A stretch of DNA of 64,000 nucleotides. It comes from Shewanella sp. KX20019. Lineage in GTDB: Bacteria > Pseudomonadota > Gammaproteobacteria > Enterobacterales > Shewanellaceae. The stretch is taken from the NCBI RefSeq assembly GCF_016757755.1, contig NZ_CP068437.1:2666001-2730000 (forward strand), read 5' to 3'. Of the stretch, positions 42,988 through 51,919 are shown one piece after another. Under the pieces are notes generated by a model. It searched no databases. It was not told the DNA's origin and saw only the letters and a list, made by a program, of their open reading frames with translations. Made by a program: the position numbers and the translations under genes. Within the stretch, counting starts at the first letter, position 1, and every line of letters starts with the position of its first letter.

Positions 42988-44178
42988 ATGTTCAACAAAC
43001 TGACCGCTATGCCTGCAGACCCTATTTTAGGCCTGCTTACGAAATACCGAGAGGATAGCCGTGCGCAAAAGGTCGATTTAGGCGTTGGTGTGTATAAAGA
43101 TGAATCAGGGCACACCCCTATTTTGTCTTGCGTGAAAAAGGCAGAAAAGTACCGTTTAGACACAGAGTCAACCAAAGTTTACATCGGTCCTACCGGTTCT
43201 GCTGATTTTAATCGCCTTATGTCAGAGCTTGCTTTTGGTATAGATAACCCCGCCATTCTTAGCAATAGGGTACGAACAGTATCTACCCCCGGTGGGACCG
43301 GTGCATTAAGAGTCGCTGCTGACTTTATCAAACGTTGTAATCCTAATTCAGTGCTATGGGTTAGCGATCCAACTTGGGCTAATCATACTGGGTTATTTGA
43401 AGCTGCTGGGATCACGGTTAAGATCTACCCATATTATGATCACGATACTAAATCACTCAAGTTCGATGAAATGAAAGCCACTTTATCTCAAGTTGGTAGC
43501 GACGATGTTGTATTGTTACATGCATGCTGTCATAACCCGAGTGGTATGGATCTTAATCAGCAGCAGTGGGATGACATTATTGAGCTGACTGTTGAGCAAG
43601 GCTTCACTCCATTAATTGACATGGCTTATCAAGGTTTTGGTGACGGTGTTGATGAAGACGCTTACGGCGTTAGAAAAATGGCAGCAAGTGTTAGCAACAT
43701 GATTTTATGTAGTTCTTGCTCTAAAAACTTTGGCCTATATCGTGAGCGCATTGGTGCCTGTTCTATTATAGGTAAGGACGCTGCAGCTAGCGATGTTGCA
43801 TTTTCAGTACTGCTTTATGTTGTGCGCTGCATCTATTCAATGCCGCCTGCACACGGCGCCGCAATAGTTGAAACCATTTTAGGTTCTGCAGAATTAAAGC
43901 AAGAGTGGCTCGATGAACTCACTGTGATGCGCAATCGAATCAATGGTAATCGGGCTATGCTAGTGAATAAGCTTAAAGAGATCGGGGTTGCACGCAACTT
44001 TGACTTCATTACGCGCCAAAAAGGGATGTTCTCTTTTCTCGGTATTACTCCAGCCCAAGTTGCGCAACTTCAAAGTGAATATAGTGTTTATATGGTCGAC
44101 TCTAGCCGTATTAGCATCGCTGGGATCGGCACGGGAAATGTTGACTACTTAGCAAAGTCGATAGCAAAAGTGCTTTAA
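42988..44178 (+). CDS. Aspartate/aromatic-amino-acid aminotransferase (class I, AspC/TyrB type)
   Basis: A 396-residue protein beginning MFNKLTAMPADPILGLLTKY, the AspC/TyrB start. DLGVGVYKDESGHTP and CSSCSKNFGLYRERIG hold the substrate-binding and PLP-lysine (SCSKNF, Lys) sites; the C-terminal Arg for the dicarboxylate is in DSSRISIAGI. It transfers amino groups between aspartate or aromatic amino acids and 2-oxo acids with PLP. AspC and TyrB specificities cannot be separated here, so no symbol is given. It is divergent from aroA and convergent with serC, with a shared terminator. It sits where serC-aroA would otherwise be contiguous. Confidence 0.9.
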   Translation: MFNKLTAMPADPILGLLTKYREDSRAQKVDLGVGVYKDESGHTPILSCVKKAEKYRLDTESTKVYIGPTGSADFNRLMSELAFGIDNPAILSNRVRTVSTPGGTGALRVAADFIKRCNPNSVLWVSDPTWANHTGLFEAAGITVKIYPYYDHDTKSLKFDEMKATLSQVGSDDVVLLHACCHNPSGMDLNQQQWDDIIELTVEQGFTPLIDMAYQGFGDGVDEDAYGVRKMAASVSNMILCSSCSKNFGLYRERIGACSIIGKDAAASDVAFSVLLYVVRCIYSMPPAHGAAIVETILGSAELKQEWLDELTVMRNRINGNRAMLVNKLKEIGVARNFDFITRQKGMFSFLGITPAQVAQLQSEYSVYMVDSSRISIAGIGTGNVDYLAKSIAKVL

Positions 44179-44186
44179 CTGTTAAG

Positions 44187-44216
44187 TAAAAAAGCCGCTT
44201 TAACAGCGGCTTTTTA
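44187..44216. terminator. Bidirectional terminator between the aminotransferase gene and serC
   Basis: AAAAGCCGCT / AGCGGCTTTT stem, 5-nt loop, T-run on both sides, 10 bp after the aminotransferase stop. Confidence 0.9.
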
Positions 44217-44244
44217 TATTCTTTTTGTTTCGCTCAGAAATACG

Positions 44245-45336
44245 TTAAGCGTGCTGCTCAGCAAATATGCGCATGAAGTCCACAAGTGCAATAACACCTT
44301 CTAAAGGCATCGCATTATATAAACTAGCTCGCATACCACCGACACTGCGGTGACCTTTCAAAGCAACTAAACCTGCATTTTTTGCTTGTTCAAGAAACAC
44401 ACTATCAAGTTCAGCATTCACCAATTGAAATGTCACATTCATTCGAGAGCGATTTTCAATAGCTACAGCGCTAGTATAAAAGTCAACTTCGTCAATGCAT
44501 TGATAGAGTAGCTCTGCTTTTTCTATATTAATTTGTTCCACGGCAGCAACGCCGCCCATGCCTTGTAGCCAGTCAAAGACCTCTGCAGCTAGGTACCAAG
44601 CAAATGTTGGCGGGGTGTTATACATAGAGCCATGTTTAACTGCAAGCTTATAATCCATGATTGAAGATTGCGGCAAACTCGGAAGCATTAACATGTCGTC
44701 ACGTACAATCACGATGCTTAACCCTGATGGTCCAATATTTTTCTGGGCTCCAGCATAGATAAGACCAAACTGACTAACATCGATTTCACGCGATAATATA
44801 TTAGAAGACATATCGGCTATCACCGGCCACTGACAGTTAAGCGGCTCAAAAACCTCGATACCATCGACAGTTTCATTTGGGCAGTAATGCAAATAACGAT
44901 AATTTTCTTCTATCACAGAAAAATCAGGAAATTGTATTCGATTTTTACCTGTTGAGACTTCGACTATATTAATCGTATCTATATTGCTATCGCCAGCAAG
45001 TTTTTTCGCCTCAACAACCGCCGCGGAAGACCAACTGCCGTCGACTAGATATAGAGCACGCCCATCGTCGCCAAGAAAGTTATTAACAACAGCAGAAAAC
45101 TGGCCTCGTCCACCACCATGCATGAACAGAACATGATAATTTGCAGGAATATCCATTAACGATCGAAGATCAGCTTCTGCCTGTTCCGTTAATGCAATGA
45201 ACTCTTTGCTGCGATGGCTTATTTCCATCACTGACGTGCCCATATCATTCCAATTTAATAACTCTTTCTGCGCTTTATGCATAACAGCTTTAGGTAACAT
45301 GGCAGGCCCAGCACAGAAATTATATATAGCAGTCAC
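44245..45336 (-). CDS. serC: Phosphoserine aminotransferase
   Basis: A 363-residue protein starting at GTG 45336 as MTAIYNFCAGPAMLPK, the SerC start. LFMHGGGRGQFSAV is the phosphate-binding loop, and YAGAQKNIGPSGL contains the PLP-lysine. It converts 3-phosphohydroxypyruvate to phosphoserine and also acts in vitamin B6 synthesis. It is convergent with the aminotransferase gene and has 262 bp upstream before the divergent serine hydrolase gene. The usual serC-aroA operon is split here. Confidence 0.96.
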   Translation of the reverse strand: MTAIYNFCAGPAMLPKAVMHKAQKELLNWNDMGTSVMEISHRSKEFIALTEQAEADLRSLMDIPANYHVLFMHGGGRGQFSAVVNNFLGDDGRALYLVDGSWSSAAVVEAKKLAGDSNIDTINIVEVSTGKNRIQFPDFSVIEENYRYLHYCPNETVDGIEVFEPLNCQWPVIADMSSNILSREIDVSQFGLIYAGAQKNIGPSGLSIVIVRDDMLMLPSLPQSSIMDYKLAVKHGSMYNTPPTFAWYLAAEVFDWLQGMGGVAAVEQINIEKAELLYQCIDEVDFYTSAVAIENRSRMNVTFQLVNAELDSVFLEQAKNAGLVALKGHRSVGGMRASLYNAMPLEGVIALVDFMRIFAEQHA

Positions 45337-45598
45337 AGATTTTGTCCTTCTATTGTGATCGATAAAAACAGTCGACTCTTGTAAAACTTAGTCGAGTATA
45401 GCCTAACTGTCTGGTCTCTAAAATGAAAAAAACATTTAGTGGTTAGCGGTTATTAAAATATAAATTTGTATTAACTATCATTAACACAACGAGTATTATT
45501 AGATTTTCCCTAGACAATGAGCCTTTAGCACATTGACTGATTTCTTTAAGACCAGACATTACTTTTAACAAAGCTTTTGTCGGCACACTGGACTGTAA

Positions 45599-46762
45599 AT
45601 GTTTTTAAAATCTACTGCTTTTATCAGTACTTTATCTCTGGCTGCCCTTTTATCTTTTAATCAAGCTCTCGCAACCCCCTCTCATTATGCCACCCTATCG
45701 GATAACTTCGGCCAGTATTTTCACCGTGAATTAAAAAGTTATAAGGTTCCAGGGGGCGCTTTTGTCATCGTTGAGGGTAACGATGTACTAAAACTTGATA
45801 CATATGGTAAACGGGATAAAAATAGCAACTTAGCAATTAACGCTGATACTGTTTTTAGATTGGCTTCAGTGTCAAAGACATTTGCAGGAACCCTTGCAGG
45901 CATGTTGGTTGCGGAAAAAAAGCTAGATTGGCAACAACCCATTGTTAACTACCTACCAGAATTTACACTAGCCGACCCGCAATCTGCACGGCAAATTAAC
46001 TTAGGCCATATTATTGGCCATAGCACAGGTTTATGGCCGAATAGTTATGACAACCTAGTCAATGCTAATATCAAAATACCAAAAATTATAGGCAAATTCG
46101 AAGAGATTACACCTATGTGTAATCCAGGTGTTTGTTATGGCTATCAAAACGTGGCGTTTTCTTTCATTCAATCCGCAATTGAACAACAAGCAAACCAAAG
46201 CTATCAAGAAATGTTGCAAACACGAATATTTGATCCATTAAAGATGAAATCTGCCACATTGGGATTCAATGCGTTTCAACAAACAACTAACCGAGCCGAG
46301 CCTCATGTTAAAACAAAATCCGGTTTTAAGCAGGTAAAGGTAAAACAAAATTACTACCGACTCGCACCAGCTGCTGGCGTAAATGCCAGCATCACTGACA
46401 TGTCTAAATGGCTAATCGCAAACTTGGGACAGAACCCCGAGGTGATCTCTACAGACTTAATCAAAGATCTAACAACGCCCGGTATAAAAACGACTAAAGA
46501 GTTACGCCGCCGGGATTGGCGTAGCCATCTAGATAGTGCACATTATGGTAAAGGTTGGCGAGTATATGAATTTGAAGGTCGACCTCTCATATACCACGCT
46601 GGATGGGTTGCAGGTTATGTAGCAGAAATATCCTACTCGCCGGAGTTAAATATCGGTATGGCTATGCTTCTTAATGGTGAATCAAGAGTCGTCGCTAAAC
46701 TTAGTGCAGAGTTTTGGCGAGATGCGTTCTTAACCGCTGACAGGCTTGATAAAAAACACTGA
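45599..46762 (+). CDS. Serine hydrolase of the class C beta-lactamase / penicillin-binding fold
   Basis: A 387-residue exported protein with a signal peptide ending ALATP. It carries SxxK (S90-V-S-K93 in RLASVSKTF), Y-x-N (Y182-Q-N184) and HAG in place of KTG near the C-terminus, the pattern of AmpC-like esterases and D-amino acid peptidases. It is unlikely to be a true beta-lactamase, since many family members are esterases or peptidases of unknown substrate. Two cysteines near the active site (MCNPGVCYG) may pair. It is divergent from serC. Confidence 0.8.
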   Translation: MFLKSTAFISTLSLAALLSFNQALATPSHYATLSDNFGQYFHRELKSYKVPGGAFVIVEGNDVLKLDTYGKRDKNSNLAINADTVFRLASVSKTFAGTLAGMLVAEKKLDWQQPIVNYLPEFTLADPQSARQINLGHIIGHSTGLWPNSYDNLVNANIKIPKIIGKFEEITPMCNPGVCYGYQNVAFSFIQSAIEQQANQSYQEMLQTRIFDPLKMKSATLGFNAFQQTTNRAEPHVKTKSGFKQVKVKQNYYRLAPAAGVNASITDMSKWLIANLGQNPEVISTDLIKDLTTPGIKTTKELRRRDWRSHLDSAHYGKGWRVYEFEGRPLIYHAGWVAGYVAEISYSPELNIGMAMLLNGESRVVAKLSAEFWRDAFLTADRLDKKH

Positions 46763-47069
46763 TCTAATTGAGAATACTCACTTTTAGCACTCGGTCCCTA
46801 TTTTCCAGGTCGGCTTTAAATACCAATCAGGATAATAACGTTCTACTCAACCTGTCTTTTGGCAAGTTATCAAGGCAGTGAATGATGTAATGGTTGCTCC
46901 CGACATGCTTAAGGTACTTCGTCCACCCTTGCAGCTCAGATGTTGTGAAAGCCGCTAATGCTGCAGTTATGATACGCTGTCAAATTTAGACAAGCGTTAA
47001 TCTTGTTGCTTTTAGACAGGTTTTGCCGAGTGCTAAAGCACTAATACCGCCTTGCGATTTAGAATAGCA
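46763..47069. other. Intergenic region between the serine hydrolase and gyrA, about 300 bp
   Basis: No supported gene. A plus-strand frame around 46852-46960 is open for about 40 codons but has no ribosome site or recognised product. No repeats were found before the gyrA terminator. Confidence 0.45.
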
Positions 47070-47101
47070 ATAAAAAAGGATGCCAATGGCATCCTTTTTT
47101 A
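47070..47101. terminator. Bidirectional terminator, mainly of gyrA
   Basis: AAAAAGGATGCC / GGCATCCTTTTT stem with 3-nt loop and runs of A and T on each side, 23 bp past the gyrA stop on the minus strand. Confidence 0.92.
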
Positions 47102-47123
47102 GCATTTGTATCAAAAGATACAA

Positions 47124-49826
47124 TTAAGCTTCAGTATCTGGCTCTGACTTTTCAGAATCGGCTACTGGTGCACTTTCAGCTTCAGCGGTTGGCTCTGTGA
47201 TGATAGGGTTACCCTCTTCATCAAGCTCAACTTCCTCGTCCTGAATTTCATCAATGCGTTGTAGGCCGACGACCTTCTCATCTTCCGCGGTACGGATAAT
47301 GGTCACGCCTTGAGTATTACGACCAATACTAGAAACACCTGTCGCAGGAGTACGTACTAGGGTGCCTTTGTCACTGATCAGCATGATTTCGTCATTATCG
47401 CCAACTTGAACAGCGCCAACAACAGCACCATTACGTTCGCTAATCTTAATCGAAACAACACCTTTAGTACCACGACTCTTAGCTGGATACTCTGACAATG
47501 AAGTACGCTTACCGTAACCATTCTCAGTAACCGTTAAGATAGCACCATCGCCTTTAGGCACAATCAGTGACACAACTGCTTGACCATCATCGAGCTTAAT
47601 ACCACGCACGCCTGTTGCTGTACGTCCCATTGCTCTCAGGGCAATAATCTCTTCGCCTGTTTCAGGGTCGAGTTTAACTTCACCTGTTTCGGCGTTACGA
47701 GCTTTTTCGTTAAATCTAACGACTTTACCTTCGTTAGAGAACAGCATGATATCGTCATTACCATCAGTAATATCAACACCAATTAGCTGATCGTCATCTT
47801 TAAGGTTTACGGCAATAATACCGTTAGCACGTGGATTGCTATAGGCAGTTAACGCAGTCTTCTTAACCGTACCGTGTGATGTCGCCATGATAATGTACTT
47901 ATCATCAGCGTACTCACGTACCGGTAGAATTGCAGTAATGCGTTCGCCTTCAGAAAGAGGTAATAAGTTAACGATTGGACGACCACGAGCCGTTCGGCTT
48001 GCAAGCGGTAATTGATACACTTTCAACCAATACATTTTACCAAAGTCAGAGAAGCATAAAATCGTATCATGGGTATTGGCCACTAACAATTTTTCAACAA
48101 AATCTTCGTCTTTAACCTTAGTCGCAGCTTTACCCTTACCACCACGACGCTGCGCTTGGTAATCACTTAACACTTGATATTTAGCATAACCAAGGTGAGA
48201 AAGTGTAACCACAACGTCTTCTTCGTTAATAAGATCTTCAAGACTCATATCAACTTCATTGGCATTGATCACAGTGCGACGTGTGTCGCCAAAGTTTTCA
48301 AGGACTTCATGAAGCTCTTCAGTGATGATCTCCATCAAACGCTGTGGGCTGCTGAGAATTAGAAGTAACGCTGCAATAATTTCAAGCAACTCTTCATATT
48401 CAGCAATGATCTTGTCATGCTCTAGACCCGTAAGGCGGTGCAAACGAAGCTCAAGGATGGCCTGTGCTTGTTGCTCTGTCAGGTAGTACTTGTCATCACG
48501 GATCCCAAACTCTGGCTCCAACCATTCAGGACGAGCAGCATCATCACCAGCCTTTTCGAGCATGCCTTTAACATGACCAAGTTCCCAGCCCTGCGCAACC
48601 AGTTTAACTTTGGCTTCGGCAGGTGTTGGGGAGGCTTTAATCAGCGCAATAATAGGGTCGATGTTGGCAAGAGCAACAGCAAGAGCTTCCAAAGTATGGG
48701 CTCTTTCACGTGCTTTTCGCAGTTCAAATACAGTACGACGAGTAACAACTTCACGACGGTGAAGAATAAAGCACTCTAACATCTCTTTAAGGTTAAATAG
48801 TTTTGGCTGACCATTAGTCAACGCCACCATATTGATACCAAAAGAGCACTGCATCTGTGTTTGAGCATATAAGTTGTTAAGTACAACTTCGCCAACTTCA
48901 CCACGCTTGATCTCAACCACAATACGCATGCCGTCTTTATCAGACTCATCACGTAGGCCGCTAATCCCTTCAATCTTTTTATCTTTAACAAGTTCGGCAA
49001 TCTTTTCGATTAAACGCGCTTTGTTAACTTGATATGGGATTTCGTGAACAATAATTCGCTCACGGCCGTTATCTTCCGTTTCAACCTCAGCCCGTGCGCG
49101 CATAACTGCTCGGCCACGACCCGTGTTATAAGCATCAATAATGCCTTTACGGCCATTAATGAGTGCTGCAGTCGGGAAATCTGGACCCGGAATGTATTCC
49201 ATCAACTGTTCAATGGATAAGTCCGGATCTTCGATAAGTGCTAAACAACCCGCAATCACTTCACTAATATTGTGAGGAGGAATGTTGGTTGCCATACCCA
49301 CTGCGATACCAGATGACCCATTAACAAGTAATGTTGGTATACGTGTTGGTAATACAGCTGGAATAAACTCTGTACCATCATAGTTAGGTACAAAGTCAAC
49401 GGTCTCTTTTTCAAGATCCGCTAATAGCTGATGCGCAACTTTATCCATGCGGATTTCGGTATAACGCATTGCTGCTGCAGCGTCACCATCGACAGAACCA
49501 AAGTTACCCTGGCCATCGATAAGTGGATATCTCATTGAGAATGGCTGCGCCAAACGAACAATAGTGTCGTATACCGCAGTATCACCATGTGGATGGTATT
49601 TACCGATAACGTCACCAACGACACGAGCCGATTTCTTATAAGGCTTGTTCCAGTCGTTCTTCAATTCGTTCATGGCGAACAATACGCGACGATGAACAGG
49701 CTTTAAGCCATCACGAACATCGGGCAGTGCCCGCCCTACAATTACGCTCATAGCGTAATCGAGGTAAGAATTCTTTAATTCGTCTTCAATATTAATTGGT
49801 GTTATAGATGAAGCCAGATCAGTCAT
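47124..49826 (-). CDS. gyrA: DNA gyrase subunit A
   Basis: I place the start at ATG 49826 (900 residues), because the product then begins MTDLASSITPINIE like other GyrA proteins; the 26 codons before are not conserved. With this start E. coli numbering holds: T83 and D87 in HPHGDTAVYD, and catalytic Y122 in AAMRYTEIR. The GyrA-box QRRGGKGK, needed for DNA wrapping and negative supercoiling, is intact, followed by the six-bladed pinwheel. The C-terminal acidic tail is typical. Thr83 replaces E. coli Ser83, which is natural in several species and by itself does not show quinolone resistance. It is monocistronic and divergent from ubiG. Confidence 0.97.
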   Translation of the reverse strand: MTDLASSITPINIEDELKNSYLDYAMSVIVGRALPDVRDGLKPVHRRVLFAMNELKNDWNKPYKKSARVVGDVIGKYHPHGDTAVYDTIVRLAQPFSMRYPLIDGQGNFGSVDGDAAAAMRYTEIRMDKVAHQLLADLEKETVDFVPNYDGTEFIPAVLPTRIPTLLVNGSSGIAVGMATNIPPHNISEVIAGCLALIEDPDLSIEQLMEYIPGPDFPTAALINGRKGIIDAYNTGRGRAVMRARAEVETEDNGRERIIVHEIPYQVNKARLIEKIAELVKDKKIEGISGLRDESDKDGMRIVVEIKRGEVGEVVLNNLYAQTQMQCSFGINMVALTNGQPKLFNLKEMLECFILHRREVVTRRTVFELRKARERAHTLEALAVALANIDPIIALIKASPTPAEAKVKLVAQGWELGHVKGMLEKAGDDAARPEWLEPEFGIRDDKYYLTEQQAQAILELRLHRLTGLEHDKIIAEYEELLEIIAALLLILSSPQRLMEIITEELHEVLENFGDTRRTVINANEVDMSLEDLINEEDVVVTLSHLGYAKYQVLSDYQAQRRGGKGKAATKVKDEDFVEKLLVANTHDTILCFSDFGKMYWLKVYQLPLASRTARGRPIVNLLPLSEGERITAILPVREYADDKYIIMATSHGTVKKTALTAYSNPRANGIIAVNLKDDDQLIGVDITDGNDDIMLFSNEGKVVRFNEKARNAETGEVKLDPETGEEIIALRAMGRTATGVRGIKLDDGQAVVSLIVPKGDGAILTVTENGYGKRTSLSEYPAKSRGTKGVVSIKISERNGAVVGAVQVGDNDEIMLISDKGTLVRTPATGVSSIGRNTQGVTIIRTAEDEKVVGLQRIDEIQDEEVELDEEGNPIITEPTAEAESAPVADSEKSEPDTEA

Positions 49827-50117
49827 AAACTGCTCGATCCCCTGAAATGTAGCACGCAACTCTTGCTTATAAGAATGGCCATGCTTGAAAACGTGATTTG
49901 GCATTCTAACACAGTTATTTCATGGCGCTAGACCCAATACAGCATTCATTCTAAATATGCAGAAAAAGGGAATACTATTGATTAAAATCAAGGCATAAGT
50001 GTATTTTATAATCACATTTAGCGATTCCTATAAAACCACACGATATCCGCTTTGTTTATTGGCACTAATCATTATAATGAGTACAAAAGACGAATTAATC
50101 GATCTGAGGTAATTACA

Positions 50118-50828
50118 GTGCAAAACAATAATAATGTCGATCCTGCAGAGATTGCTAAATTTGAAAAAATGGCGGCTACTTGGTGGGATCCAAACGGTGA
50201 ATTTAAGCCGCTGCACAATTTAAATCCATTGCGCCTCAATTATATTGATCAAACTGCAGCAGGCATTTTTGGCAAGAATGTCCTTGATGTCGGCTGTGGT
50301 GGTGGCATTTTATCGGAAAGTATGGCGCGGATAGGCGCTAATGTTACTGGTTTAGACATGGGTGATGAACCACTCGACGTCGCTAGACTACATGCATTAG
50401 AGATGGGGATCTCGGTTAATTATATAAAGAACACCGCTGAAAACCATCGTGATGAACATAGACAACACTATGATGTCATTACTTGCATGGAGATGCTCGA
50501 GCACGTACCAGATCCCAGGTCAGTGATCCAAGCCTGTGCCGACATGGTTAAACCGGGTGGCTTTGTCTTCTTTTCAACTATCAATAGAAATATGAGAGCG
50601 TATGTCGAAACCATTCTTGGCGCAGAGTACTTATTGAAAATGTTACCTGTTGGTACCCATGATCATAATAAGTTTATAAAACCTTCTGAACTTATTGGTC
50701 TTGCGGATAACGCCGAGCTTATCTGTAAAGACGCTGTAGGGATAACCTATAACCCCATTACTGATATTTTTAGGTACACTAAAAGCTTAGAAGTCAACTA
50801 CATGATTGCGACAGTAAAAAATGACTGA
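50118..50828 (+). CDS. ubiG: 3-demethylubiquinol / 2-polyprenyl-6-hydroxyphenol O-methyltransferase
   Basis: I choose GTG 50118 (236 residues) because GAGGT lies 7-8 bases upstream and the longer frame adds 22 non-conserved residues. AKFEKMAATWWDPNGEFKPL is the UbiG opening, NVLDVGCGGGILSE is SAM-binding motif I, and CMEMLEHVPDP is motif III. UbiG performs both O-methylation steps of ubiquinone synthesis. It overlaps gph by 8 bp (ATGACTGA), so the two are translationally coupled. It is divergent from gyrA, an arrangement common in this group. Confidence 0.96.
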   Translation: MQNNNNVDPAEIAKFEKMAATWWDPNGEFKPLHNLNPLRLNYIDQTAAGIFGKNVLDVGCGGGILSESMARIGANVTGLDMGDEPLDVARLHALEMGISVNYIKNTAENHRDEHRQHYDVITCMEMLEHVPDPRSVIQACADMVKPGGFVFFSTINRNMRAYVETILGAEYLLKMLPVGTHDHNKFIKPSELIGLADNAELICKDAVGITYNPITDIFRYTKSLEVNYMIATVKND

Positions 50829-51516
50829 TAAAAATTGCGCTTTCAAGCACCGACCCATTAAAGCGGTGCTTTTTGACCTTGATGGCACACTTGCTGATAC
50901 AGCTCCAGATATGGTTGATGCGCTTAATATTAGCCTTCACGAACAGGGCTACTCGACAGTAACCTATAACCAATTGCGTAATTCAGCCTCCCACGGCAGC
51001 CTAGCAATGGTTCAAGCGGCGCTTCCTGACGCAAGCGAGGATATTCAGCTTCAGGTGCAATTAGCCCTGCTAGACAATTATGAAAAGATTAACGGCAACA
51101 ACTGTGATTTATTTCATGGGCTCAGGCCTTTTCTGAGTTTGTTAACACGCCATGATATCCCTGTTGGTGTGGTCACTAATAAACCCGCGCGTTTTACTCG
51201 GCCATTGTTGATTAAATTAGGTTTAGATAAGCAAATGTCAGCCATAGTCAGTGGAGATAGCACGTTTTATTCAAAACCTCATACCGCCCCTATGCTACTC
51301 GCGGCTCAACAGATGGGTGTTAGTGCAGACCACATACTTTATCTCGGTGATGCTGAGCGAGATATGGTTGCAGCACGGGCAAGCAATATGGTTGCTGGTT
51401 TAGCTAAATGGGGCTATATCGGCGCTAATGACAATATTAGCACTTGGCCATCTGACATTAACTTTGATGATCCCGACGCACTGACCATTTGGCTCAAAGA
51501 TCAACTTAATGAATAA
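50821..51516 (+). CDS. gph: Phosphoglycolate phosphatase (HAD family)
   Basis: A 231-residue protein with VLFDLDGTLADTAPDM (HAD motif I, nucleophile and general acid Asp pair), VVTNKPARF (motif II, Thr) and YLGDAERDMVAA (motif IV Asp pair), with YSKPHTAP giving the motif III Lys. Gph removes phosphate from 2-phosphoglycolate formed during DNA repair. It is coupled to ubiG by overlap. MupP-type (N-acetylmuramate 6-phosphatase) activity is an alternative for ubiG-linked HAD proteins in some species. A terminator follows. Confidence 0.88.
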   Translation: MTDKNCAFKHRPIKAVLFDLDGTLADTAPDMVDALNISLHEQGYSTVTYNQLRNSASHGSLAMVQAALPDASEDIQLQVQLALLDNYEKINGNNCDLFHGLRPFLSLLTRHDIPVGVVTNKPARFTRPLLIKLGLDKQMSAIVSGDSTFYSKPHTAPMLLAAQQMGVSADHILYLGDAERDMVAARASNMVAGLAKWGYIGANDNISTWPSDINFDDPDALTIWLKDQLNE

Positions 51517-51543
51517 GGTGTATCTCTTAGTGAAATGATCTAA

Positions 51544-51585
51544 GAAGATCGCTCAAGGATCCTGCGATCTTCAGAAGCTTTTTTT
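51544..51585 (+). terminator. Probable terminator of ubiG-gph
   Basis: A 9-bp stem GAAGATCGC / GCGATCTTC with an 11-nt loop, then T7 about 8 bases later, 28 bp after the gph stop. Confidence 0.6.
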
Positions 51586-51721
51586 GTCGGCTATATATTC
51601 AGCAACTGCTAGGAAGTCAAATCAAAACAAGCTTTAAGGGTTAGCTGTTACTAACTGCCGAGATTATCCTCAAGATATCCACAACTTGTACCCATAATTC
51701 GTACTTGCAAATAATCAATAA

Positions 51722-51737
51722 CCTCACTATCTTGTAC
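51722..51737. promoter_or_regulatory. Degenerate upstream NrdR box
   Basis: CCTCACTATCTTGTAC matches 9 of 16 positions of the strong box below and starts 31 bp before it, the three-helical-turn spacing expected for paired NrdR boxes. Confidence 0.5.
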
Positions 51738-51752
51738 CTAAGAATTTTAAAA

Positions 51753-51768
51753 ACACTATATATTGTGT
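51753..51768. promoter_or_regulatory. NrdR box of the nrdAB operon
   Basis: ACACTATATATTGTGT matches the NrdR consensus essentially perfectly. NrdR is the ATP/dATP-sensing repressor of ribonucleotide reductase genes. It lies 167 bp before the nrdA start. Confidence 0.9.
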
Positions 51769-51919
51769 GTTAGTGGCAATCGCAGGCACTATTTAGCAGT
51801 TTGTGTCAATAAATAGCAGGCCACTGTTTTATGGTTTTGCTTAGATTGTTTACAGGGAAATGTACGGTGCACCTCATTCAGGTCACTTTCATCAATATAA
51901 GAACCAAGGTTTATCTTTA

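Noticed and set aside
45599..46762. True class C beta-lactamase conferring resistance
   Set aside because: HAG replaces the KTG of AmpC and the neighbourhood lacks ampR; esterase/peptidase-type relatives fit better.
46852..46960. Open frame downstream of the serine hydrolase gene as a transposase remnant
   Set aside because: About 40 codons, no ribosome site, no recognisable transposase motif and no flanking inverted repeats.
49553..49592. Thr at GyrA position 83 as a quinolone-resistance mutation
   Set aside because: Thr83 occurs naturally in several gammaproteobacteria, and Asp87 is unchanged. It is not evidence of acquired resistance.
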